Notes: a model not told the origin generated them from the sequence alone. A stretch of 7,273 bases of DNA from an uncultured Clostridia bacterium (GCA_944389715.1 CALXNI010000037.1:1-7273); one strand, 5' to 3'; positions 1-7,164 are shown, counted from the stretch's first letter. Program-made: numbers and translations.

Positions 1-23
1 CACCCGCCCGCCAAAACAAAATA
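1..23. repeat. Partial GC-rich repeat unit cut by the left window edge
   Basis: Positions 4-10 read CCGCCCG, followed after two bases by AAAACAA and then TAATT. The right end of the window has the same arrangement at 7236-7256: CCGCCCG, two bases, AAAACAA, TAATT. This is therefore probably the 3' arm of a hairpin unit like the one at 7216-7242, plus its AT-rich linker. The 5' arm lies outside the window, so the pairing cannot be seen here. Confidence 0.6.
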
Positions 24-42
24 ATTGCAAATGTTGTAGGGG
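24..42 (+). repeat. Direct repeat copy A (linker plus stem start)
   Basis: The 19-bp ATTGCAAATGTTGTAGGGG here matches positions 7205-7223 at 18 of 19 bases. The match runs from the AT-rich linker into the first bases of the GC-rich stem, so more than the hairpin is conserved between the two repeat clusters. Confidence 0.65.
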
Positions 43-104
43 TCGCCGCCCACGGCGACCCGCATATCAATATTTAAGGGTCGCCCAGGGGTGCGACCCC
101 TACA
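35..104. repeat. Composite GC-rich inverted repeat with 12-bp perfect ends (REP/MITE-like)
   Basis: The outer ends TGTAGGGGTCGC (35-46) and GCGACCCCTACA (93-104) are perfect 12-bp inverted repeats. Inside lie two smaller stems. One is GGGTCGCCG/CGGCGACCC (40-48 with 53-61, 4-nt loop); the other is GGGTCGC/GCGACCC (78-84 with 93-99). The 70 bp can fold as one long stem or as two neighbouring hairpins. Its GC content contrasts sharply with the AT-rich surroundings, and related stems recur at 7165-7189 and 7216-7242. There is no ORF or transposase, so it would be non-autonomous if mobile. No T-run follows either stem, so it is not a typical intrinsic terminator. Confidence 0.75.
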
Positions 105-188
105 GATTTAAAATTAATTTAATCACAAAAATTACAATTTATATAACAAAAAATATTTTCCCAAACATCTATTGCTTATAAAAATCTT

Positions 189-216
189 TTGTGATATAAA
201 GAACGTATAATATAAA
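189..216 (+). promoter_or_regulatory. Candidate sigma-A promoter for the membrane-anchored protein gene
   Basis: A perfect TATAAT lies at 206-211, and an overlapping TATAAA at 211-216. TTGTGA (189-194) sits 16 bp ahead of the second hexamer, whereas the perfect TATAAT has no convincing -35 at 16-18 bp. Either hexamer gives a leader of about 50-60 nt before the start at 275. In DNA this AT-rich, -10-like hexamers are frequent by chance, so the exact element is uncertain. Confidence 0.4.
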
Positions 217-274
217 ATATTGTTAATTTTTATAAATTAATAATATAATAAAAAAGAGGGGGAGATATTAAAAT

Positions 275-2047
275 ATGGAAACAATTGAACAAGTTAATGA
301 AGATTTCAATGTAAAAAAACCTAAGAGAAAAGGACTAATAATATCATTAATAATTGTAGCTGTTATAATTATTGCATTATTATTAGTTTATTTTTTAATA
401 TTTGCAAAACCAGAATTTATATTTAACAGTGCAATTGACAAATTATTTGCAATAGAAGAAGAAACATATGACTCTATAAAGGTAAATTCAAAAGTAAAGG
501 TTTCAATAGAGGCAAAAGATACTTCTATTCAAGAACAACTTAGTGAATTAGAAAAATATACATTTAACTTAAATACTCAATTAGACATTAAAGAAAAAGA
601 CGCAGCATTAGGATTGGGAGTAGAATATGATAATGATGAAGTTGTAAATGCAAATATATATTATAACAACGAAGAATTATATGCATATTTAAATGGATTA
701 TTTGATAAATATATTCAAATTGATATGCCACAAGAAGCAAAAGACAGTTTAAAGACTGCTTTTGAATCTTTTGATATTTCAGATGAACAAAAAGAAAAAA
801 ACAAGAAAGCTATAGAAATAATTAGAGATGAATTAAAAAATCAAATAAAAGAAGAAGGAACTTTTGAAAAAGAAAAAGTTACAATTGATTTAAATGATAA
901 AGAAACAAAAGTTAATAAATCAATGCTTGTATTAACAGAAAAAGCTTTATTAAATGTTTTAGAAAATATGTGTGGCAATTTAGCTGATAATGATGAATTT
1001 ATAGATTGTTTTGAAGAATCACCAAAAGATGCATTAAGTCAAATATCAGATGAATTAAAAAATACAGACACAGAAAGTGAATACAAGATAACAATATCAA
1101 TATACACAAAAGGTTTATTAAACAAATTTGTTGGAGCAGAAGTAGAAATAGATATTCCTGAAGAAGACCAAAAAGTAACAGTTACAATGCTACAAGAAGA
1201 TGAAGAGGTATATTCATTTAATGTCGAAATGAAAACAACAAGTGGAAAAGTAGACTTAATAAAAGGAACAATTGAAACACAAACAGAAACGGACAATAAA
1301 GATGAACAAAAAGGAAAAACTACATTAACAATGGAAATTGCAGAAGTAGGAACAGCTAAAATAGAATTAGACTACTCATCAGAGTTTAATAAAGGAATAG
1401 ATGGTGTCGATTTAAACAATGTAGTAAATATGAATGATTTAACAGAACAAGATATGCAAGGAATTATGGAAAAGTTAATGGAAAGACCATTAATAGGGGA
1501 AATTATAGAAAGCCAAATGAATTCAACAACAAATAACAATACTCCAGTTCAACAACAAAATACACCAACTCTTACAACATCACAAAATCAAGTATCAAAC
1601 TATGGCTTTACAGTAACATATTCAGTTCCAGCAGGATGTGAATATGATTCAGATTTTTCATCTGATTATAGAAAATATTATGATATGGATAATCAAAATT
1701 CTGATATAAGTGCAATAATTGGAATTAGTTGGTACACAGATGACGATTATATACAATACATCGAAAGGGACTACAACTATTATACTACAGATAGCACATT
1801 TTATAAAAATGTAAATTTAAGTGAATTAAAAACAATTAATGTAGGTGGAAACGAATTTAAATACCAAATAATATCTTATGAATCAAATTCAGAATACTAT
1901 AGTGAAAGATACCAATCTGCATATATATGGTACAGATTAAATGATGAATATATATTTACTGTAGAACTAGAAGCTACAGATGCAGATATAACAGAAGAGT
2001 TAATAACATCATTCTTAAATATACAAGTTGGGAAGGTAAGTGAATAA
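275..2047 (+). CDS. Membrane-anchored extracytoplasmic protein, two-domain, function unknown
   Basis: I do not recognise the 590-residue product as a named family. A short Lys/Arg-rich cytoplasmic tail (KKPKRKG, residues 14-20) is followed by one hydrophobic helix (about 21-44) with no cleavage or lipobox signal, so it should be a type II anchor with the bulk outside the cell. Residues 45-410 are charged, with alternating polar/hydrophobic stretches that suggest beta strands (for example 328-368), and include Cys233 and Cys245, close enough to form a disulfide. A Thr/Asn/Gln/Pro linker (about 415-442) joins a tyrosine-rich C-terminal domain (443-590). That domain's pattern (YGFTVTYSVPAGCEYDSDF at its start, a late YIFTVELEA strand, then a helix) resembles the PsbP/Mog1-like lipoprotein fold; this is inference. 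The ATG at 275 is supported by GGGGGAG (258-264), 10 nt upstream. The gene stands alone: a promoter candidate lies in front and a strong terminator directly behind. Confidence 0.85.
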   Translation: METIEQVNEDFNVKKPKRKGLIISLIIVAVIIIALLLVYFLIFAKPEFIFNSAIDKLFAIEEETYDSIKVNSKVKVSIEAKDTSIQEQLSELEKYTFNLNTQLDIKEKDAALGLGVEYDNDEVVNANIYYNNEELYAYLNGLFDKYIQIDMPQEAKDSLKTAFESFDISDEQKEKNKKAIEIIRDELKNQIKEEGTFEKEKVTIDLNDKETKVNKSMLVLTEKALLNVLENMCGNLADNDEFIDCFEESPKDALSQISDELKNTDTESEYKITISIYTKGLLNKFVGAEVEIDIPEEDQKVTVTMLQEDEEVYSFNVEMKTTSGKVDLIKGTIETQTETDNKDEQKGKTTLTMEIAEVGTAKIELDYSSEFNKGIDGVDLNNVVNMNDLTEQDMQGIMEKLMERPLIGEIIESQMNSTTNNNTPVQQQNTPTLTTSQNQVSNYGFTVTYSVPAGCEYDSDFSSDYRKYYDMDNQNSDISAIIGISWYTDDDYIQYIERDYNYYTTDSTFYKNVNLSELKTINVGGNEFKYQIISYESNSEYYSERYQSAYIWYRLNDEYIFTVELEATDADITEELITSFLNIQVGKVSE

Positions 2048-2057
2048 AAAAATAAAC

Positions 2058-2092
2058 AATAAAAAAAGATGCATTAGGCATCTTTTTTTATT
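2058..2092 (+). terminator. Intrinsic terminator after the membrane-anchored protein gene
   Basis: GATGC (2068-2072) pairs with GCATC (2078-2082) around a 5-nt loop. The stem continues through seven A-T pairs (2061-2067 with 2083-2089) and three more outside them, giving 15 uninterrupted pairs. It begins 11 nt after the TAA stop at 2045-2047. The flanking A-run and T-run make it potentially bidirectional, and it separates this gene from the dapF operon. Confidence 0.9.
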
Positions 2093-2099
2093 TAAAACA

Positions 2100-2128
2100 T
2101 TTTCAAAAAAATAAACATATGATAAAAT
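2100..2128 (+). promoter_or_regulatory. Candidate promoter of the dapF-dapL-kinase-gltX operon
   Basis: TTTTCA (2100-2105, four of six consensus bases) is followed after 17 bp by TAAAAT (2123-2128, five of six). A TG at 2120-2121 sits one base before the -10, making an extended -10 (TGATAAAAT). It lies just after the upstream terminator and before dapF, as an operon promoter should. The predicted start of transcription is near 2135, giving a leader of about 58 nt. Confidence 0.5.
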
Positions 2129-2138
2129 AACAGAGTAA

Positions 2139-2160
2139 CCAAGATGTAATTATGTTTTGG
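2139..2160. promoter_or_regulatory. Imperfect 22-bp dyad in the dapF leader (possible operator or hairpin)
   Basis: CCAA at 2139-2142 and TTGG at 2157-2160 bracket a TAATTA centre (2147-2152). Eight of the 11 half-site positions are symmetric as DNA. As RNA the other three are G-U pairs, but an uninterrupted stem would leave no loop, so a DNA operator reads more naturally than a hairpin. It lies just downstream of the candidate -10 at 2123-2128, where a bound repressor would block transcription. No known regulator is recognised for it. Confidence 0.35.
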
Positions 2161-2180
2161 CCTAATATTAATACCGATAA

Positions 2181-2188
2181 AAGGTGAT
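2181..2188 (+). promoter_or_regulatory. Ribosome binding site that decides the dapF start
   Basis: AAGGTGAT complements the AUCACCU part of the 16S rRNA 3' end and ends 4 nt before the ATG at 2193. The in-frame GTG at 2184 lies inside this site and so cannot use it, which favours the ATG. Confidence 0.75.
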
Positions 2189-2192
2189 AAAA

Positions 2193-3035
2193 ATGATTAA
2201 ATTTACAAAAATGCAGGGCCTAGGAAACGATTATGTCTATATTGACTGCTTTTCTCAAGATGTCAATTTAGGAAACATATCTGACCTGGCTAAATTTATG
2301 AGCAACCGTCATTTTGGAATAGGTTCTGATGGAATAATTTTAATATGCAAAAGTAACATAGCAGATTTTAAAATGAGAATGTTCAATTTTGATGGAAGCG
2401 AAGCAGAAATGTGTGGAAATGGAATTAGGTGTGTAGGTAAATTTGTGTATGATAAGGGATTAACAAACAAAGAAATTGTAAGTATTGAAACATTGGCAGG
2501 AATAAAAATACTAAAACTTAATGTAAAAAATGGAAAAGTAGAAACAGTAAGAGTAGATATGGGAGAGCCTATTTTAAATCCAAAAGAAATACCAGTTAAT
2601 TTTGAAGGCGAACCAGTAAAAGGACTGAAAATCAAAGCAATTGATAAAGAGTTTGATTTTACATGTGTTTCTATGGGAAATCCACATGCAATAACTGTAA
2701 TAGAAAATACAAAAGATTTTGAAATAGAAAAATATGGACCAGTATTAGAAGTTGATAAACATTTTCCTAAAAGAGCAAACATAGAGTTTATTGAGATAAT
2801 AGATAAAGAAAATATAAAAATGAGAGTATGGGAAAGAGGAGCAGGAGAAACACTTGCATGTGGTACAGGCGCTTGTAGCGTAGCAGTTGCATGTAATTTA
2901 AATGGATTTACAAATAGAAAAGTAAATATACATTTGCTAGGAGGAAAACTACAAATAGAATGGGATAAAAAAACAAACCACGTATTTATGACAGGCCCAG
3001 CAGTAACAGTATTTGAAGGAGAAATGGAGATTTAA
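2193..3035 (+). CDS. dapF: Diaminopimelate epimerase DapF
   Basis: This cytoplasmic, PLP-independent racemase converts LL-diaminopimelate to meso-diaminopimelate, the precursor of lysine and the cross-linking residue of DAP-type peptidoglycan. The 280-residue length is normal for the family. Both catalytic cysteines are present in their signatures: Cys74 in EMCGNGIRC and Cys223 in [11 protein letters not shown]. The N-terminal [15 protein letters not shown] (4-18), the GIGSDG motif (42-47), MGNPHA (161-166) and the ERGAGET loop (214-220) are all family hallmarks. The two-cysteine, two-fold pseudo-symmetric layout is intact and I see no frameshift. The ATG at 2193 is chosen over the GTG three codons upstream because the latter overlaps the ribosome binding site and the ATG gives the usual family N-terminus. 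dapL follows after 42 nt and supplies this enzyme's substrate. Confidence 0.97.
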   Translation: MIKFTKMQGLGNDYVYIDCFSQDVNLGNISDLAKFMSNRHFGIGSDGIILICKSNIADFKMRMFNFDGSEAEMCGNGIRCVGKFVYDKGLTNKEIVSIETLAGIKILKLNVKNGKVETVRVDMGEPILNPKEIPVNFEGEPVKGLKIKAIDKEFDFTCVSMGNPHAITVIENTKDFEIEKYGPVLEVDKHFPKRANIEFIEIIDKENIKMRVWERGAGETLACGTGACSVAVACNLNGFTNRKVNIHLLGGKLQIEWDKKTNHVFMTGPAVTVFEGEMEI

Positions 3036-3077
3036 TCACACAAATTCCAATTTATACAATGAAAGGAGAAAACGAAA

Positions 3078-4304
3078 ATGTTTAAAATTAACGAAAATTA
3101 TTTAGAATTACAAGATAGCTATTTATTTTCTACAATAGCAAAAAAGTTGGATGAATATAAAGAAAAAAATCCAGAAAAAGAAATAATAAAAATGGGAATA
3201 GGAGATGTAACAAGACCAATTGTACCAGCAATAATAGATGCAATGCATAAAGCAGTTGATGAGATGAAAAATGAAAGTACATTTAGAGGATATGGACCAG
3301 AACAGGGATATGAATTTTTAAGAGAAAAAATTTCAAAATATGATTATAAAAATAGAAATATAGATATATCACCTGATGAAATTTTTGTATCAGATGGATC
3401 TAAATGTGATGTAGCAAATATATTAGATATATTAGGAAACGAAAACAAAGTTGCAATAACTGACCCAGTATATCCAGTATATTTAGATACAAATGTTATG
3501 ATAGGAGCAGCAGGAAAGTATAATGCAAAAAAAGGAATGTATGAAAATATAGTATATCTACCAATAAAAGCAGAAAATAATTTTATACCAGAACTTCCAA
3601 AAGAAAAAGTTGATATTATATATTTATGCCTTCCAAATAACCCTACAGGAACAGTTTTAAACAAAGCAGAATTAAAAAAATGGGTAGATTATGCAAAAGA
3701 AAATAAGCTATTGATATTATTTGATTCAGCATATGAAAGATATATTACTGAAAAAGAAATTCCACATAGTATTTATGAAATAGAAGGCGCAAAAGAAGTT
3801 GCAATAGAATTTAGGAGCTTTTCAAAAACTGCAGGATTTACTGGAATAAGATGTGCATATACGGTAGTACCAAAAGAACTTAAAGCTTGGACAAAAGAAA
3901 ATGCAGAGGTAGAATTAAATAAGTTATGGAATAGAAGAATGTCTACAAAATTCAATGGAGTATCATACATAACTCAGAGGGCAGCAGAAAGTGTTTATTC
4001 AGAAGAAGGGCGAAAACAAATAGAAGAAAATATAGCTTATTATATGGAAAATGCAAGAATAATTAGAGATGGATTAAATAAAGCAGGCTATGTAACATAT
4101 GGAGGAATTAATGCTCCATATATATGGCTAAAAGTACCAGAAGGATTAACATCTTGGGAATTCTTTGACAAACTATTAAACGAAAAACAAATAGTTGGAA
4201 CACCAGGAGTTGGATTTGGACCATCAGGAGAAGGATACTTTAGGCTAACAGCATTTGGAACAAGAGAAAATACAATAAAAGCAATGGACAGAATGAATGA
4301 ATAG
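3078..4304 (+). CDS. dapL: LL-diaminopimelate aminotransferase DapL
   Basis: This is a PLP-dependent class I/II (fold type I) aminotransferase that turns tetrahydrodipicolinate and glutamate into LL-diaminopimelate in one step, bypassing the succinylase and acetylase branches. The 408-residue length is typical of DapL. Visible residues are the PLP-binding Lys250 in [12 protein letters not shown], the NNPTG motif (187-191), Asp216 and Tyr219 in FDSAYERY, and the substrate-carboxylate arginine in GYFRLTAFG (Arg389). The N-terminal block ([20 protein letters not shown]), the GIGDVTRP stretch (40-47) and [14 protein letters not shown] (69-82) are distinctive for DapL rather than for aspartate aminotransferases. 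AGGAG at 3064-3068 lies 9 nt before the ATG. Pairing with dapF supports the assignment. No dapA, dapB or lysA is in the window, so the rest of the pathway must be elsewhere. Confidence 0.96.
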   Translation: MFKINENYLELQDSYLFSTIAKKLDEYKEKNPEKEIIKMGIGDVTRPIVPAIIDAMHKAVDEMKNESTFRGYGPEQGYEFLREKISKYDYKNRNIDISPDEIFVSDGSKCDVANILDILGNENKVAITDPVYPVYLDTNVMIGAAGKYNAKKGMYENIVYLPIKAENNFIPELPKEKVDIIYLCLPNNPTGTVLNKAELKKWVDYAKENKLLILFDSAYERYITEKEIPHSIYEIEGAKEVAIEFRSFSKTAGFTGIRCAYTVVPKELKAWTKENAEVELNKLWNRRMSTKFNGVSYITQRAAESVYSEEGRKQIEENIAYYMENARIIRDGLNKAGYVTYGGINAPYIWLKVPEGLTSWEFFDKLLNEKQIVGTPGVGFGPSGEGYFRLTAFGTRENTIKAMDRMNE

Positions 4305-4335
4305 TAGTATAATAATAACGTCAAATTTTATGTTT

Positions 4336-4340
4336 AGGAG
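4336..4340 (+). promoter_or_regulatory. Ribosome binding site that decides the kinase start
   Basis: AGGAG lies 7 nt before the ATG at 4348. The more upstream in-frame ATG at 4297, inside the end of dapL, has no comparable site and would add 17 residues that do not look like the family N-terminus. Confidence 0.75.
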
Positions 4341-4347
4341 AATTAAG

Positions 4348-5475
4348 ATGAAAAAAGAGAAACTTATAGAAATAGCAAAGCATTTTAAAATCGAAGGGGA
4401 GCCAATAAATATTGAGGTATGTCAAAGTGGACATATTAATAAAACATATGCTATTACATATAAAACAAGTGGTGGACAAAATAAAAAATATATTCTTCAA
4501 TATGTAAATACAAATGTTTTTCCTGATTTACCAGAACTAATGATAAATATAAAAAAAATAACAAAATATATGAACGAAAGAGCAATTCAGAATGGTGAAC
4601 CTATAGATAGACTTACAATTACAATGATAGATACTTTAGATGACAATCCATATGGTATATATAATAAAAATTGGAGAATGGAAGAATTTATAGATAATAC
4701 AAAAACATATTTAACAACAGAAAGTATGGAAATACTTTCAGAAGCGGGAAAAGCAGCAGGAAAGTTTCAAAAATATCTACATGGATTTCCTGCAGAAGAA
4801 TTATATGAAATAATACCAAAATTTCATTATACACCAAATAGAGTAAACCAGTTAAAAGAAGCACTTTCAAGCAAAGGGAATTTAGAAAAAAGAGAAGAGA
4901 GATTTAAACTTGCAAAAGACACTATAGAGTTTGTAACAGATGAAAATAGACTTGGCAAAACAAACATTATTACTAAGAAATTAGAAAATAAAGAAATACC
5001 ACTTAGAGTTACACATAATGATACAAAATTAAGTAATATATTATTTGATAAAGATACAGATAAAGCAGTATGTTTAATCGACTTAGACACTGTAATGCCA
5101 GGTGCTTTAGCATATGATTTTGGCGAAGGACTAAGAACAGGTATTACAACAGCAAAAGAAGACGAACAAGATTTATCAAAGATTTATGCAGATATTAATA
5201 GATTTGAAAGTTACACAAAAGGTTTTCTAAGTGAAGTAAAAAATACTATAACAAAAGAAGAGTTAAATACCCTTCCACTTGGAGTTTGGATGATGACATA
5301 TGAAAATGCAATAAGATTTTTAGCAGATTATTTAAATGGTGATGTGTATTTTGCTGTTGATGAAAATATAGAAAATCATAATCTAGTAAGAGCAAAGGCA
5401 CAACTAGAATTATTAAGACAAATGGAAGAAAAAGAAGAAGAGATGAAGGGAGTAATAAAAAAATATGGATTTTAA
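4348..5475 (+). CDS. NahK-like APH-fold small-molecule kinase (phosphotransferase family)
   Basis: The 375-residue protein has a protein-kinase-like phosphotransferase fold. Visible elements are the N-terminal nucleotide loop region SGHINKTYAI (27-36), the KKYILQYVN strand (46-54), a catalytic loop THNDTKLSNILFD (222-234) with Asp225 as probable base and Asn230 as metal ligand, and a metal-binding segment CLIDLDTVMPG (242-252) followed by YDFGEGLRTG. The pair HNDTKLSN plus IDLDTVMPG is the pattern I know from N-acetylhexosamine 1-kinases (NahK), so an amino-sugar or other sugar substrate is the leading guess. Relatives also phosphorylate choline, homoserine and other small molecules. The C-terminus (about 349-375) is a charged helix rich in Glu and Lys. 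All catalytic residues are present. It lies 43 nt after dapL and its last 11 nt overlap gltX, which points to co-expression. Annotation pipelines may label it aminoglycoside phosphotransferase, but nothing here supports drug resistance. Confidence 0.85.
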   Translation: MKKEKLIEIAKHFKIEGEPINIEVCQSGHINKTYAITYKTSGGQNKKYILQYVNTNVFPDLPELMINIKKITKYMNERAIQNGEPIDRLTITMIDTLDDNPYGIYNKNWRMEEFIDNTKTYLTTESMEILSEAGKAAGKFQKYLHGFPAEELYEIIPKFHYTPNRVNQLKEALSSKGNLEKREERFKLAKDTIEFVTDENRLGKTNIITKKLENKEIPLRVTHNDTKLSNILFDKDTDKAVCLIDLDTVMPGALAYDFGEGLRTGITTAKEDEQDLSKIYADINRFESYTKGFLSEVKNTITKEELNTLPLGVWMMTYENAIRFLADYLNGDVYFAVDENIENHNLVRAKAQLELLRQMEEKEEEMKGVIKKYGF

Positions 5476-7117
5476 TGATTTAGCAGAACTGATATTTCCA
5501 GATGCAAAGGATATTTCATACTATGAAGAAAAATATCCAGTAAGGGAGTTAAAAGAAGGCGCAATGGTAACAAGATTTGCACCTAGTCCAACTGGTTTTA
5601 TACATATAGGAGGATTATTTGGAAGTATAATAGATAGAAAATTAGCACAGCAATCAGAAGGAGTATTTATATTAAGAATTGAAGATACAGACCAAAAAAG
5701 AGAAATAGAAAACGGAGTAAGTCAAATAGTTAACGGGCTTAAAGACTTTGGAATTATACCAGACGAAGGTGTAATATCAGAAAACGAAGAAAAAGGAAAT
5801 TATGGTCCATATAAACAAAGTGAGAGGAAAGAAATATATCAAGCTTATGCTAAAAGTTTAATTAAACAAGGACTTGCATATCCATGTTTTTGCACTCCAG
5901 AAGAATTAGAAGAAATAAGAGCAAAGCAAGAAGCTGCAAAAATAAGACCAGGATATTATGGAGTATGGGCAAAATATAGAACACTTCCATTAGATGAGGC
6001 AATAGCTAAAATAAAAAATGGTGATAAATATATTATTAGATTTAAATCTCAAGGAAGAGAAGATAGAAAAATAAAACATAAAGATAGCATAAAAGGAAAC
6101 ATTGAATTTCCAGAAAATGACCAAGATATAGTAATTATAAAAGCAGATGGACTTCCAACATACCATTTTGCACATGCTGTAGATGACCACTTAATGAGAG
6201 TAACACATGTAATTAGAGGAGATGAATGGGTATCATCTATTCCTCTTCACTTAGAATTGTTTAGAGCATTAGGATTTAAACCTCCTAAATATGCACATAC
6301 TGCAACAATAATGAAAGATGAAAATGGAAGCAAAAGAAAAATTAGTAAAAGAAAAGATCCAGAAGCGGCTGTAAGTTATTATCATGAGCAAGGAATACCA
6401 GCAGATGCTGTTGTAGAGTATTTATTAAATATTGCAAATTCAAGTTTTGAACCATGGAGAAGAGGAAATCCAAATAAAGATATATCAGAATTCAAATTAG
6501 AATTAAATAAGATGAGTGTAAGTGGAGCCGTATTTGATATGGTAAAACTTTTAGATGTATCTAAAAATGTAATATCTAAATATACTGCAGAAAGAATATA
6601 TGAAGAAACATTAAATTGGGCAAATAAATATGATAAAGAATTTGCAAAATTATTAGAAAACAACAAAGATTATTCAATAAAGGTTTTAAACATAGAAAGA
6701 GGAAAGGCAAAACCTAGAAAAGATATAGCAAAATGGTCAGATGTAAAAGAAAGCATAAAATATATGTATGAAGAAGAATTTAATAAAATGAACGAATACG
6801 AATTCCAAAAAATAGATAATAAAGAAGAAATAAAAGATATTTTAAGTTCATATATTGATAATTATTTTGATATATCTGACGATAAAGATACTTGGTTTAA
6901 TAAAATAAAAGATTTATCAGAAGAAAAAGGTTATGCAAGAGAAGTAAAAGAATATAAAGCAAATCCTGAAGGATACAAAGGACATGTAGGAGATGTAAGC
7001 ACAGTAATAAGAGTGCTACTCACAACAAGACACAATACACCAGATTTGTATGAGATAATGCAAGTTTTAGGAAAAGAAACAGTTGTAAATAGAATTAGAA
7101 AATTTATCGATAATTAG
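5465..7117 (+). CDS. gltX: Glutamate--tRNA ligase, long form with N-terminal extension
   Basis: This class I synthetase attaches glutamate to tRNA-Glu in the cytoplasm. Its 550 residues exceed the usual 470-500. The Rossmann core starts at residue 35 (VTRFAPSPTGFIHIGG), with the HIGH-equivalent HIGG at 47-50 and the KMSKS-equivalent KISKR at 292-296. RIEDTD (71-76), the DGLPTYHFAHAVDDH block (228-242) and RGDEW (251-255) confirm the GluRS/GlnRS class. About 33 residues precede the core (FPDAKDISYYEEKYPVREL within them); I recall a similar lead-in from clostridial GluRS, so the ATG at 5465 is kept. The first half of the zinc knuckle is present (Cys141, Cys143), but the second Cys/His pair is replaced (GYYGVWAKYR, 163-172). 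Residues from about 380 on form the all-helical anticodon-binding part. The start overlaps the kinase gene by 11 nt; AGGGAG at 5447-5452 is 12 nt upstream, so translational coupling is likely. Confidence 0.95.
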   Translation: MDFNDLAELIFPDAKDISYYEEKYPVRELKEGAMVTRFAPSPTGFIHIGGLFGSIIDRKLAQQSEGVFILRIEDTDQKREIENGVSQIVNGLKDFGIIPDEGVISENEEKGNYGPYKQSERKEIYQAYAKSLIKQGLAYPCFCTPEELEEIRAKQEAAKIRPGYYGVWAKYRTLPLDEAIAKIKNGDKYIIRFKSQGREDRKIKHKDSIKGNIEFPENDQDIVIIKADGLPTYHFAHAVDDHLMRVTHVIRGDEWVSSIPLHLELFRALGFKPPKYAHTATIMKDENGSKRKISKRKDPEAAVSYYHEQGIPADAVVEYLLNIANSSFEPWRRGNPNKDISEFKLELNKMSVSGAVFDMVKLLDVSKNVISKYTAERIYEETLNWANKYDKEFAKLLENNKDYSIKVLNIERGKAKPRKDIAKWSDVKESIKYMYEEEFNKMNEYEFQKIDNKEEIKDILSSYIDNYFDISDDKDTWFNKIKDLSEEKGYAREVKEYKANPEGYKGHVGDVSTVIRVLLTTRHNTPDLYEIMQVLGKETVVNRIRKFIDN

Positions 7118-7126
7118 ATAAATTTT
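7099..7126 (+). terminator. Weak AT-only hairpin over the gltX stop codon
   Basis: AAAATTTATC (7099-7108) and GATAAATTTT (7117-7126) are perfect 10-bp inverted repeats around an 8-nt loop that contains most of the TAG stop. The stem ends in TTTT but has only one G-C pair, so it would be a poor terminator. No stronger T-tailed hairpin follows gltX within the window, so it is listed as the only candidate. Confidence 0.25.
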
Positions 7127-7132
7127 AATTTA

Positions 7133-7160
7133 GAGATTAGAGGTTGGAGATTAGAAATTA
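7133..7160 (+). repeat. Four-copy 7-bp tandem repeat (consensus GAGATTA)
   Basis: Four consecutive heptamers read GAGATTA, GAGGTTG, GAGATTA and GAAATTA, filling 28 bp exactly. Copies 1 and 3 are identical; copy 2 differs at two positions and copy 4 at one. The tract begins 15 nt after the gltX stop and ends just before the next GC-rich stem. It is non-coding. Confidence 0.7.
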
Positions 7161-7164
7161 AAAA

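Noticed and set aside
1..104. CRISPR array
   Set aside because: There are no regularly spaced identical repeats with unique spacers and no cas genes; the units are palindromes with varying stems.
35..104. Intrinsic terminator for an upstream gene
   Set aside because: The stems are strong, but no T-run follows on either strand.
2184..2192. GTG at 2184 as dapF start
   Set aside because: It lies within the ribosome binding site AAGGTGAT; the ATG at 2193 has proper spacing and gives the family N-terminus.
2093..2192. Lysine riboswitch or T-box upstream of dapF
   Set aside because: The predicted leader is only about 58 nt, far too short for either, and has no T-box motif or anti-terminator structure.
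2309..2782. 157-codon open frame on the minus strand inside dapF, and similar minus-strand frames inside the other genes
   Set aside because: They are antisense shadows of well-supported genes, with low-complexity Ser/Phe/Ile-rich products expected from reverse-reading AT-rich codons.
4297..4347. ATG at 4297 as kinase start, overlapping dapL
   Set aside because: It has no ribosome binding site and adds a 17-residue lead that is unlike the family, while AGGAG sits 7 nt before the ATG at 4348.
4348..5475. Aminoglycoside resistance gene
   Set aside because: The fold is shared, but the catalytic-loop and DLDTVMPG patterns resemble sugar kinases, and the setting is a housekeeping operon.
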